DNA of 6,622 nucleotides from Pseudomonadota bacterium (GTDB lineage Bacteria > Pseudomonadota > Gammaproteobacteria > Burkholderiales > Burkholderiaceae_A). The notes beneath the pieces are model-generated. The model ran no database searches. It had not been told where the DNA came from and worked only from the letters and a program-made list of their open reading frames with translations. This document shows, piece after piece, positions 1 to 5,459 of the stretch. The first letter of the stretch is position 1; each line of letters starts with the position of its first letter. The stretch spans positions 1 to 6,622 of the forward strand of contig NYVY01000035.1 in the NCBI GenBank assembly GCA_002684875.1, read 5' to 3'. The translations under genes were made by a program, and so were the position numbers.

Positions 1-12
1 ATACATACATAC
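1..12. repeat. short (ATAC)3 tetranucleotide repeat
   Basis: The window opens with three tandem copies of ATAC, followed by a very AT-rich stretch to about position 58. The run may continue to the left of the window. Nothing indicates a function. Confidence 0.5.
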
Positions 13-102
13 AAATTTATATATACATTATTTTTTAAAAAGTCATAATATAGAACATATGTTTTTTGACGCATTTTATGAAACATCAGAATTTGGTATC
101 AA

Positions 103-306
103 TCACGACTTAGAAATTAGAAATATTATTGATGATAAAGAGTATTTAAAAGTTACCAATGAATTATCAGTTTTTACACTATCAGCATCAATAAAAAACT
201 CATCACCGTTGTTATCACTAGCTACAGGTATCCAACTTGCCGCGAACCCACTAAAACTAGCTATAAAAACGAATAAAACGAAAATTTTTATTTTTAGATA
301 TTTCAT
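103..306 (-). CDS. short secreted protein, surface-adhesin E-like N-terminus, probably truncated
   Basis: This 67-residue ORF starts with a clear Sec signal peptide: a basic start (MKYLKIK), a hydrophobic core of about 12 residues, and a likely cleavage site after FAA near residue 23. The mature part begins SWIPVASDNNGDEFFIDADSV. That is the W-x-x-V-A...G-(D)-x-(F/Y)-(F/Y)-I-D-x-x-S(I/V) pattern I associate with the surface-adhesin E family of small Gram-negative exported proteins. Those proteins usually exceed 120 residues, and here the frame stops soon after the first strands. It is therefore either a decayed or frameshifted copy or a short variant. I found no shifted frame that clearly restores the family. 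AAGGGAAA lies about 8 nt before the ATG. The complementary strand is also open over this stretch (59-373), but that translation looks like an antisense shadow. Family call is moderate to low. Confidence 0.45.
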   Translation of the reverse strand: MKYLKIKIFVLFVFIASFSGFAASWIPVASDNNGDEFFIDADSVKTDNSLVTFKYSLSSIIFLISKS

Positions 307-361
307 TAATAATTTTCCCTTAACTAGTCTGTATGCTTTTCTTATTGTAACCGACAGATAC

Positions 362-398
362 GCACAATACTGAAGCTACATTGTGCTCTTTGTTTTTT
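362..398 (+). terminator. candidate rho-independent terminator
   Basis: GCACAAT at 362-368 and ATTGTGC at 380-386 form a perfect 7-bp stem with an 11-nt loop. TCTTTG and six T follow (387-398), so the hairpin is oriented to stop rightward transcription. No convincing rightward gene lies in front of it inside the window. It may close a transcript entering from the left, or shield the methyltransferase gene from read-through. Confidence 0.5.
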
Positions 399-468
399 AG
401 AAGTTATAATAACGGAGGTCCGACATTTATAATCTAAGCTCCTAATAATAAGTATATTTTCCTTAACC

Positions 469-477
469 TGCTATCAT
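469..477 (+). promoter_or_regulatory. extended -10 promoter of the methyltransferase gene
   Basis: TGC followed by TATCAT matches the extended -10 form TGnTATnnT. No good -35 is seen, as is common for extended -10 promoters. Transcription would start near 484-486, giving a leader of about 20 nt before the ATG at 506. The same TGCTAT core precedes the genes at 3364 and 5955. Confidence 0.45.
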
Positions 478-505
478 AGTAATTTAGGTTTTGAAAGAAA
501 AGAAT

Positions 506-1327
506 ATGCGAACAAGTAACTTAATTTTTTGCTACATTTCAGTTTTTATCATCGCCTTTGGACAGTCTGCTCTAGGGCAAAACTCTATGACCCAAATGCA
601 AACAATCATCGATGGCAGTCAAAGGACAGCCAAAAGCAAGGCTAGGGACGTTTACAGGCATCCCATTGAGACCCTATCTTTTTTTGGCGTTTCAAAAAAC
701 TCAAGTGTGGTCGAAATTACCCCTGGAAGAGGGTGGTATACAGAAATTTTAGCTCCTCTACTAAAAGATAAGGGTTCACTAGTAACGGTTATTTATGATG
801 CAAACCTCACGAAAGTACCTTACTTGCAAAAACTTAACAAACTTTATAAAAATAAATTAGCTAATGACAAAAAAACTTATGGACATGTAAAAATATTAGA
901 GATTGCACACATGAAACCCGATTTTAAAACAAAAAAATCTGTTGATTTTGTTCTTACTTTTAGAAATGTCCATAATTGGGCTAAGTCTGGGACAATTAAT
1001 AGAATGTTCGATAGTTTTTACAAATCTTTAAGTACTGGTGGTGTTTTGGGAATTGTAGAGCATAGAGCTAATGCTGGAACCTCTCTTGAACAACAAATAA
1101 AATCAGGTTACATGACGGAAAATTACGTCAAACAGATTGCTAAATCTGCTGGATTCCGATTTGTTAGTTCATCGGAAATCAACGCCAACCCGTTAGACAG
1201 AAAAAACCACAGGAATGGAGTTTGGACTTTGCTACCGAACCAAAGAGGTCTCTCTGAACCAGAAAAAGAGCTCTATAGGAAAATTGGAGAGTCAGACCGC
1301 ATGACGTTAAAATTTATAAAAAATTAA
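506..1327 (+). CDS. exported class I SAM-dependent methyltransferase (COG4798 type)
   Basis: The 273-residue product has an N-terminal Sec signal peptide (MRTSN, then a hydrophobic stretch ending near SALGQ, residues 1-25). A methyltransferase-like Rossmann fold follows. SAM motif I is VVEITPGRGWYTEILAPLL (about 68-86). A post-I acidic region, the strand VDFVLTFRNVHNW (about 146-158) and GGVLGIVEHRA (about 178-188) come next. The C-terminal signatures SEINANPLD, GVWTLLP and GESDRMTLKF are characteristic of this family of predicted methyltransferases. The substrate is unknown. The methyl donor is cytoplasmic while the signal peptide sends the protein out of the cytoplasm, so its chemistry is unresolved. 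An in-frame TTG at 491 would add five residues. I prefer the ATG at 506, because the AGG before the TTG is too close and the ATG gives a cleaner signal peptide. The gene converges on the 120-aa gene with a 5-bp gap. Confidence 0.85.
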   Translation: MRTSNLIFCYISVFIIAFGQSALGQNSMTQMQTIIDGSQRTAKSKARDVYRHPIETLSFFGVSKNSSVVEITPGRGWYTEILAPLLKDKGSLVTVIYDANLTKVPYLQKLNKLYKNKLANDKKTYGHVKILEIAHMKPDFKTKKSVDFVLTFRNVHNWAKSGTINRMFDSFYKSLSTGGVLGIVEHRANAGTSLEQQIKSGYMTENYVKQIAKSAGFRFVSSSEINANPLDRKNHRNGVWTLLPNQRGLSEPEKELYRKIGESDRMTLKFIKN

Positions 1328-1332
1328 TACTA

Positions 1333-1695
1333 CTAATTAACTTGTTCACAGAAATTTTTAACTGCTATCTCAAATTGATCAAAGTTGTTTGATATAGTCG
1401 TAAGGTTAAAAAATGGTTTTATAAATTTAGGGTCTATTCTGCCAAAAAGAAAACTCATGGAAAAAACAATTAGGTCTTTTTTATCAATTCTTGAGCGAGT
1501 GAGTCTTTGATAGTCGTTTTCACTAAGAAAAATTAAATACTTTTTGTCGGGGTTATCAAAAAACCAGCTCTCAAACAAATTTCCCGAATGTGCTGTCACC
1601 GACACAAAACTAACGGAACTTAGCTGACCAGTATCAAAAGATGGCTGCTTAAAAAATGACTTTTTTGGATTACCTACGATAGGGTTGTTACTCAT
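1333..1695 (-). CDS. hypothetical protein, 120 aa, unrecognised
   Basis: I do not recognise this protein. It has 120 residues, no signal peptide and no hydrophobic stretch long enough for a membrane helix. It is rich in Phe, Asp, Asn and Lys, with one Cys near the C-terminus (residue 116). Hydrophobic strand-like segments (SSVSFVSVTA, KYLIFLSE, DLIVFSMSFLFG) suggest a small mixed alpha/beta cytoplasmic domain. It is accepted as a real gene because AAGGAGG lies 4 nt before the ATG, the strongest ribosome-binding site in the window, and because no alternative frame is better. A -35/-10 pair at 1799-1827 and a leader hairpin at 1711-1738 lie upstream. It is transcribed toward the methyltransferase gene and is probably monocistronic. 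Function is not assignable from sequence. Confidence 0.7.
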   Translation of the reverse strand: MSNNPIVGNPKKSFFKQPSFDTGQLSSVSFVSVTAHSGNLFESWFFDNPDKKYLIFLSENDYQRLTRSRIDKKDLIVFSMSFLFGRIDPKFIKPFFNLTTISNNFDQFEIAVKNFCEQVN

Positions 1696-1699
1696 AAAA

Positions 1700-1706
1700 C
1701 CTCCTT
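1700..1706 (-). promoter_or_regulatory. strong ribosome-binding site of the 120-aa gene
   Basis: On the minus strand this reads AAGGAGG, a full match to the anti-SD core, 4 nt from the ATG at 1693-1695. Other genes here have weak, crowded or absent SD sequences, so it both fixes this start and predicts comparatively efficient initiation. Confidence 0.8.
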
Positions 1707-1710
1707 TTTA

Positions 1711-1738
1711 GCCAATTCTGCAATATGCAAGGGTTGGC
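1711..1738 (-). promoter_or_regulatory. leader hairpin just upstream of the SD of the 120-aa gene
   Basis: GCCAA (1711-1715) pairs with TTGGC (1734-1738). A second pair of arms, TGCA (1719-1722) and TGCA (1726-1729), lies almost centred inside it around ATA. In the leftward mRNA the hairpin ends only 4 nt before the SD region, so it is well placed to affect ribosome access. It could equally be a protein-binding site on DNA. Confidence 0.35.
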
Positions 1739-1798
1739 AATTTGGAATAAATCCACCAGCCTTTAGTTTATCATTAGTTTTTATTTTTTCAATATTTA

Positions 1799-1827
1799 AT
1801 TATGCTTATTAACACTCACATTCTTAA
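1799..1827 (-). promoter_or_regulatory. candidate sigma70-type promoter for the 120-aa gene
   Basis: On the minus strand TTAAGA (1822-1827) and CATAAT (1799-1804) are separated by exactly 17 bp. The predicted start near 1792 gives a leader of about 97 nt that contains the 1711-1738 hairpin. If transcription instead started further upstream, the structured block at 1837-1971 would also be in the leader. Confidence 0.4.
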
Positions 1828-1836
1828 AACTTAACT

Positions 1837-1971
1837 GGGGATCAGTCTACCTGTTCAGTCGAATTTTCAAGTTGGCTGAGGGCAGTACCAACGAAAACGT
1901 ATCTGTTCCTACATACATATTTAATTCACTTCCTACCTGCTGTCTCAGCTTAAGCCGAAAATACCATCCCC
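1837..1971. other. GC-richer structured noncoding block, candidate ncRNA, leader element or MITE-like element
   Basis: GC content is about 42% by hand count over 1831-1980, against roughly a third overall. GGGGAT (1837-1842) and ATCCCC (1966-1971) can close a domain. Inside it, 1856-1905 folds into a long bulged hairpin: CAG/CTG, CG/CG, TTTTC/GAAAA, GTTGG/CCAAC and CTG/CAG around an AGGG loop, 18 pairs in all. GCTG-TCT-CAGC (1939-1949) forms a second small stem. CTACCTG occurs twice (1847-1853, 1933-1939). No start-bearing ORF is convincing. Strand is undetermined. Read leftward, it lies upstream of the 120-aa gene and could belong to a long leader. Confidence 0.4.
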
Positions 1972-1982
1972 TTACTTCATGG

Positions 1983-2004
1983 AGTAAATAGATAACTATT
2001 TGCT
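1983..2004. repeat. 9-bp inverted repeat (hairpin)
   Basis: AGTAAATAG (1983-1991) pairs with CTATTTGCT (1996-2004) across a 4-nt loop, with one T-G wobble. No T-run follows directly on either strand. A T7 run lies further right, at about 2030-2037, so rightward termination of a transcript covering 1837-1971 is possible but unproven. Confidence 0.4.
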
Positions 2005-2075
2005 ATTGGCTATCGTTAAAAAGTCTTTATTTTTTTCTAGGGCTGGGTTGTCCAAATTTATAAAAGAGCCTGCAC

Positions 2076-2113
2076 TTCTTTCCTTGTGTAAAAAGTAAGG
2101 AACGTGGAAAGAA
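2076..2113. repeat. overlapping, mutually exclusive inverted repeats
   Basis: TTCTTTCC (2076-2083) is a perfect 8-bp complement of GGAAAGAA (2106-2113). The overlapping TTCCTT (2080-2085) is a perfect 6-bp complement of AAGGAA (2097-2102). Both pairings use the same left arm, so an RNA could adopt only one at a time. This geometry resembles an attenuator or an operator with nested half-sites. The site lies between the 3' end of the aldo/keto reductase gene and the structured block. The remainder of 2114-2288 shows nothing I can support. Confidence 0.35.
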
Positions 2114-2288
2114 ATACTATAAGAAATTTAAAATCAAAATTATCAGTTAAAACTTTTGATAACAGTAAAAGAATTCTATTTAAAGAAAATGTCACAATGC
2201 CACTGCATCCTTTTGTTAGACTTGTGCTTTCTTTTAAAAAATTTGTAAGTTACATTTTTGTGAGTCAATACTTTATTGATTAGGATCG

Positions 2289-3251
2289 TTATGAGAGAAG
2301 AATAGAGATTTTTTTCTGAACGTCATCCGATAATTTTTCTTTATGATTAATTGCATCAATATTTTCTTCCAATTGACTCTTTTTGGACGCCCCTAAAATA
2401 ACGGTGCTAATATTTTTATTCCTGAGACACCAACAGATTGATAGTTTAGCTAAGGAAATTCCAACCTCAGCCGAAAGTTCAGTAAGCTTTTTTACCGTTT
2501 CATATCGTTTTTTAAAATCATCTGATTCAAATCTTTTTCTTATAAACTCGTAATTAGGCAAACTTGTCCTAGTGTCATCTGGCATTCCATGGTTGTATTT
2601 ACCAGTAAGCAATCCAGACGCTAGTGGACTCCACGTTGTTGTGCCGAGGAGTTCGTTTTCGAACAATGACACATACTCTCTTTCCACTCTATCTCTCGCA
2701 AACATATTGTACTCAGGTTGTTCCATTGTGGGCGGTGTAAAACCAAGTTCTCTTGAAATTCTAAAAGCGTCACTAATTTGGACCGCAGACCACTCTGATG
2801 TTCCCCAGTAACATATCTTTCCCTGAAGTATTAACGTGTGCATTGCCCTGACGGTCTCCTCTATCGGGGTATCAGGATCAGGCCTATGACAGAAAAATAA
2901 ATCTAGGTAATCAACCTGCAATCTAGATAGAGCGTTTTCACAGGCATCTTTAATATGTTTATGGCTTAGTCCTTTTTGAGTAGGTCTTTCCCCTCCCCAG
3001 AATACTTTACTTGATACGATAAAGGAATCTCGTGTCCAATTAAGTTTCTTTATTACTTCTCCCATAATAACCTCTGACTGTCCCTGTTTGTATGCCTCGG
3101 CATTATCAAAAAAATTAATCCCCTTGTCAAAGCAATAAGCCATTAATTCAGAGGCTTTTTTCACATCGAGTTGATTACCAAACGTTACCCATGAACCATA
3201 TGACAACTCGCTAATCTTTAAGCCCGTCTTTCCAAGTTTTCTGTATTCCAT
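2289..3251 (-). CDS. aldo/keto reductase, AKR6 / Kv-channel beta subunit type
   Basis: At 320 residues this is a full-length TIM-barrel NADPH-dependent oxidoreductase. The catalytic tetrad is visible: Asp49 and Tyr54 in FFDNAEAY, Lys82 in SSKVFWGG and His122 in FFCHRPDPDTP. The C-terminal cofactor-phosphate motif GASKKSQLEENI is at 287-298. FWGGERPTQKGLSHKHI, RPDPDTPIEETVRAM, YWGTSEWS, TWSPLASGLLTGKY and CWCLRN follow the Kv-beta (AKR6) pattern closely. This groups it with the soluble reductases related to potassium-channel beta subunits rather than generic AKRs. It should reduce aldehydes or ketones in the cytoplasm; the physiological substrate is unknown. Mammalian Kv-beta has Asn where this protein has the usual His, so it probably keeps ordinary carbonyl reductase activity. 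It is divergent from the antiporter gene with 112 bp between starts. The SD is weak (AAGAGA before the ATG). Confidence 0.92.
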   Translation of the reverse strand: MEYRKLGKTGLKISELSYGSWVTFGNQLDVKKASELMAYCFDKGINFFDNAEAYKQGQSEVIMGEVIKKLNWTRDSFIVSSKVFWGGERPTQKGLSHKHIKDACENALSRLQVDYLDLFFCHRPDPDTPIEETVRAMHTLILQGKICYWGTSEWSAVQISDAFRISRELGFTPPTMEQPEYNMFARDRVEREYVSLFENELLGTTTWSPLASGLLTGKYNHGMPDDTRTSLPNYEFIRKRFESDDFKKRYETVKKLTELSAEVGISLAKLSICWCLRNKNISTVILGASKKSQLEENIDAINHKEKLSDDVQKKISILLS

Positions 3252-3294
3252 AATTGGTCTCTTTTTATTCTTCCTACTTTTTAAACAACCCTAT

Positions 3295-3323
3295 TTTTTA
3301 ACCTTGCAACAATAAAGTCACAA
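3295..3323 (-). promoter_or_regulatory. possible promoter of the aldo/keto reductase gene
   Basis: On the minus strand TTGTGA (3318-3323) is followed after 17 bp by TAAAAA (3295-3300). The -10 is poor, so this is tentative. Transcription would begin near 3288, about 37 nt before the ATG. Confidence 0.25.
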
Positions 3324-3330
3324 AAAACTA

Positions 3331-3343
3331 ATCATGCTATGAT
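3331..3343. promoter_or_regulatory. inverted repeat overlapping the antiporter -10, candidate operator
   Basis: ATCAT-GCT-ATGAT is a perfect 5-bp inverted repeat. It covers the putative extended -10 of the antiporter gene (TGCTATGAT, 3335-3343) and lies just upstream of the putative -35 of the divergent reductase gene. A protein bound here could affect both genes. It is short enough to be chance. Confidence 0.3.
3335..3343 (+). promoter_or_regulatory. extended -10 promoter of the antiporter-ytoQ operon
   Basis: TGC plus TATGAT fits TGnTATnnT and shares TGCTAT with the elements at 469 and 5940. Transcription would begin near 3350, only about 14 nt before the TTG at 3364, leaving little room for an SD; none is seen. 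Confidence 0.45.
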
Positions 3344-3363
3344 CAAATAGTACTACATAAATT

Positions 3364-4956
3364 TTGGTTAATTGTTTTAAAAACGTGGATCAATTAATAA
3401 TCCTTTTTTCTCTTGCAATATCGTGTGGATTTATTTGCTATAAAAGCGGATTGCCTCCCATGATCGGTTTTTTAGCGGCAGGATTTATCTTTAATGGACT
3501 TGGTTTTAACCTCGCTGTAGATTTAACTACCTTTTCCGACCTTGGTATAGCTTTACTTTTATTTTTTGTAGGGTTGAAACTCGATATAAGAGAATTAATT
3601 AAGCCCACGGTAATAAGCGTTTCCATCACTAACATACTTATTAATGCTGGGTTTCTGGTTCTGGGGTTGTTTTTAATAAACACGCTAATTTTAGACCATC
3701 ATAATTTAAATTTTTTTGGAATTCTCCTATTAGCTATTGCATTATCTTTTTCAAGCACTGTATTTGCTGTAAAAGCACTCGATGCCAAGGGTGACATTAT
3801 ATCCTTTCACGGGAAGCTAGTAGTTTCCGTTCTGATTATTCAGGATATTGTTGCTGCATTTTTACTAGCTTTTACTGAAATAAAATTTCCAACTATTGAT
3901 GCACTCTTTCTAATTTTAATTTTAATTTTTCCAGTAAAATTCATAATTTTTAAAATTTTAGATAATATTGGGCATGATGAATTACTAATATTATTTGGAT
4001 TATTTCTGGCCTTAGTTGTTGGGTATGGTTTCTTTGAATCCGTTGGTATTAAGGGCGAACTAGGAGCGCTTATACTAGGCGCTTTGATAAATAGACACTC
4101 CAAATGCGAGGAAATTGGTCAAGCATTATTTTCGATAAAAGAATTTTTACTTGTTGGTTTTTTTCTAACAATAGGAATTAATAGCAATATCTCAATTCCC
4201 TTATTCGGAAGCGCTCTTGTGTTGACGGTATTTTTAATTGCAAGAGGCTTTTTCTATTTCTTTTCTATAAGTTTCATAAATTTCCGTTCACGAACGGCCC
4301 TTTTTAGCTCTATTACTCTGATGACATACTCCGAGTTTTCTTTAATTGTAGTAGCCTTGGGAACCTCTCAAGGCTTACTATCTCCTGAATGGTTGACCAT
4401 AAGTGCAATCGCAGTTAGTTTAAGTTTTTTAATCATTACCCCATTAGAAAAAAATTCCGAAATCATCTATGAGCGATACCATGACTATTTATGTAAATTT
4501 GAAGAGTCAAACCCTAAGGATAAAGAAAACCTGTCAATCAAAAACCAAGATTTTAAGGTGCTTGTCATCGGAATGGGTAGAATTGGGACTGGGGCCTTTG
4601 AAGAACTACAAAAAATTTATAAAAAAGAAGAAATTATTGGTGTAGAACATGATGAAAAAAAAGTAAGTCTTCACAGATCAGAAAAAAGAAATGTAGCTAA
4701 TGCAGATGCAGGCGATCTGGATTTTTGGAAACACATAAAAGAAAAAAATGTGGATTTAATTATCCTAGCAATGCCAAAGCACCGAAGTAATATTGAAGCT
4801 GCAAAACATATAACTAATCTTAATATTAGGTGTAAGATTTATGCTGTTGCAAGATTTGATGAGGAAGTATCAGAACTTGATAGTTTAGGTGTTTACGCCT
4901 TTAATATCTATGCTGAAGCTGGAGTTGGTTTAGCTAAGCAGGGACAAAAAATCTAG
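3364..4956 (+). CDS. Kef-type cation/proton antiporter with C-terminal TrkA-N (RCK) domain
   Basis: This 530-residue inner-membrane protein exchanges monovalent cation, probably K+, for H+ (CPA2 family). Residues 1-360 hold about 11-13 hydrophobic segments with family motifs: SGLPPMIGFLAAG (28-40), LLLFFVGLKLD (64-74), SFSSTVFAVK (128-137), IIQDIVAAF (158-166), KGELGALILGAL (230-241), GFFLTIGI (265-272) and TYSEFSLIVVAL (321-332). Residues 398-515 form a Rossmann TrkA-N domain: VIGMGRIGTG (401-410, glycines at 403, 405 and 408) with Glu428 at the end of strand 2, a fit for NAD(H)-type binding. No TrkA-C domain follows. There is no ATG near the start. An in-frame stop at 3358 limits the start to TTG 3364 (or ATT 3361). 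GTG 3385 is an alternative that leaves only three residues before the first membrane segment. Neither has a good SD. ytoQ follows after 23 bp, so the two are probably cotranscribed. Confidence 0.9.
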   Translation: MVNCFKNVDQLIILFSLAISCGFICYKSGLPPMIGFLAAGFIFNGLGFNLAVDLTTFSDLGIALLLFFVGLKLDIRELIKPTVISVSITNILINAGFLVLGLFLINTLILDHHNLNFFGILLLAIALSFSSTVFAVKALDAKGDIISFHGKLVVSVLIIQDIVAAFLLAFTEIKFPTIDALFLILILIFPVKFIIFKILDNIGHDELLILFGLFLALVVGYGFFESVGIKGELGALILGALINRHSKCEEIGQALFSIKEFLLVGFFLTIGINSNISIPLFGSALVLTVFLIARGFFYFFSISFINFRSRTALFSSITLMTYSEFSLIVVALGTSQGLLSPEWLTISAIAVSLSFLIITPLEKNSEIIYERYHDYLCKFEESNPKDKENLSIKNQDFKVLVIGMGRIGTGAFEELQKIYKKEEIIGVEHDEKKVSLHRSEKRNVANADAGDLDFWKHIKEKNVDLIILAMPKHRSNIEAAKHITNLNIRCKIYAVARFDEEVSELDSLGVYAFNIYAEAGVGLAKQGQKI

Positions 4957-4979
4957 AAATCATCTTAAAAGGAATTATT

Positions 4980-5438
4980 ATGAAATTTACAGTTTACCTG
5001 TCAGGAGAAATCCATACTGATTGGAGAGAAAATCTTCAGGAAGAATCAAAGAATAGAAGTTTGGATATTCAATTTCTTTCACCTGTCACAAACCATAGTC
5101 TATCGGACGATTGTGGAGTAATAATTATGGGGGAAGAGAAAGATAAGTTTTGGTACGACCATAAAGGTGCAAAACTAAATGCAATTCGTACCAAAACGTC
5201 AATTGAGAGAGCAGATTTGGTTATCGTGAGGTTCGGCGAAAAATACAAGCAATGGAATGCAGCGTTTGATGCTGGATACGCTTCAGCAATGGGAAAACCG
5301 TTAGTGATAATACACAACTCAGAGCACCAACATGCCTTGAAGGAAATTGATGCTGCAGCATTAGCTACAACAAGTAACTTATCACAGGTTGTCGACGTAC
5401 TAGAATACACGCTGAACGGAACTTTGCGTAATCGGTAA
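4980..5438 (+). CDS. ytoQ: YtoQ family protein (nucleoside 2-deoxyribosyltransferase-like)
   Basis: The 152-residue protein is close to the usual family length. It carries the YtoQ signatures YLSGEIHTDWR (6-16), LSPVTNHS (33-40), GAKLNAIRT (63-71) and SIERADLVIVRFGEKYKQWN (74-93), then AAFDAGYASAMGKPLVIIH (94-112). The fold is that of nucleoside 2-deoxyribosyltransferases: an N-terminal beta-strand, an ADLVIVRF strand, and a GxA...GKP segment. In YtoQ proteins no substrate has been established to my knowledge. Asp97 lies where true transferases carry catalytic acidic residues, but I cannot confirm equivalence. AAAAGGA 6 nt before the ATG is a good SD. It is the second gene after the antiporter, and a terminator-like hairpin overlaps its stop codon. 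A role in nucleotide turnover linked to the antiporter's nucleotide-binding domain is speculation. Confidence 0.88.
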   Translation: MKFTVYLSGEIHTDWRENLQEESKNRSLDIQFLSPVTNHSLSDDCGVIIMGEEKDKFWYDHKGAKLNAIRTKTSIERADLVIVRFGEKYKQWNAAFDAGYASAMGKPLVIIHNSEHQHALKEIDAAALATTSNLSQVVDVLEYTLNGTLRNR

Positions 5439-5459
5439 GACTAAGTCAATACGATTTTT
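5430..5459 (+). terminator. candidate terminator of the antiporter-ytoQ operon
   Basis: AATCG (5430-5434) pairs with CGATT (5452-5456). Inside it TA (5436-5437) pairs with TA (5450-5451), and GAC (5439-5441) pairs with GTC (5445-5447). TTT and a G follow. The imperfect 10-pair stem overlaps the ytoQ stop codon and the last codons of the convergent gene. The short T-run makes it a moderate candidate. Confidence 0.4.

Noticed and set aside
59..373. A 104-codon rightward frame with an ATG, ending just at the terminator-like hairpin
   Set aside because: No SD precedes it. Its Ser/Leu/Ala-rich middle looks like the antisense of a secreted protein, and the opposite strand has a signal peptide and a family-like motif. 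The hairpin position is the only support.
411..422. Orphan Shine-Dalgarno-like GGAGG
   Set aside because: No start codon with a useful reading frame follows within normal spacing. It lies about 90 nt before the methyltransferase ATG.
1316..1340. Bidirectional terminator between the methyltransferase and the 120-aa gene
   Set aside because: Only an all-AT 5-bp stem can be drawn; too weak in DNA this AT-rich.
1856..1905. Integron attC-like site, because of the bulged hairpin with GTTGG/CCAAC
   Set aside because: The AAC and GTT core halves are in the wrong relative orientation and inside the stem. No integrase or cassette array is present.
1837..1971. Known riboswitch (fluoride type, because the minus strand starts GGGGATGG; TPP, because of GCTGAGA)
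   Set aside because: The remaining conserved parts of either motif are absent: no fluoride pseudoknot partner and no GAACCTGAT-type TPP core.
1847..2002. Leftward 51-codon open stretch (including RGWYFRLKLRQQ), considered as a transposase relic
   Set aside because: It has no start codon near its beginning and other frames are also open here because the block is GC-richer. The resemblance to a DDE transposase strand is too slight to claim.
1996..2249. Overlapping leftward open stretches (43 codons ending at 1996, 63 codons ending at 2058), considered as remains of a metabolic gene such as a Cys/Met PLP enzyme (KGCSGIVTFSL)
   Set aside because: At this GC content runs of this length are expected by chance in about 600 bp over six frames. 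There are no start codons or SDs, and the two segments do not join into one recognisable protein.
2265..2279. TCAAT-ACTTT-ATTGA hairpin as terminator of the aldo/keto reductase gene
   Set aside because: The stem is only 5 bp, mostly A-T, and no T-run follows in the leftward direction.
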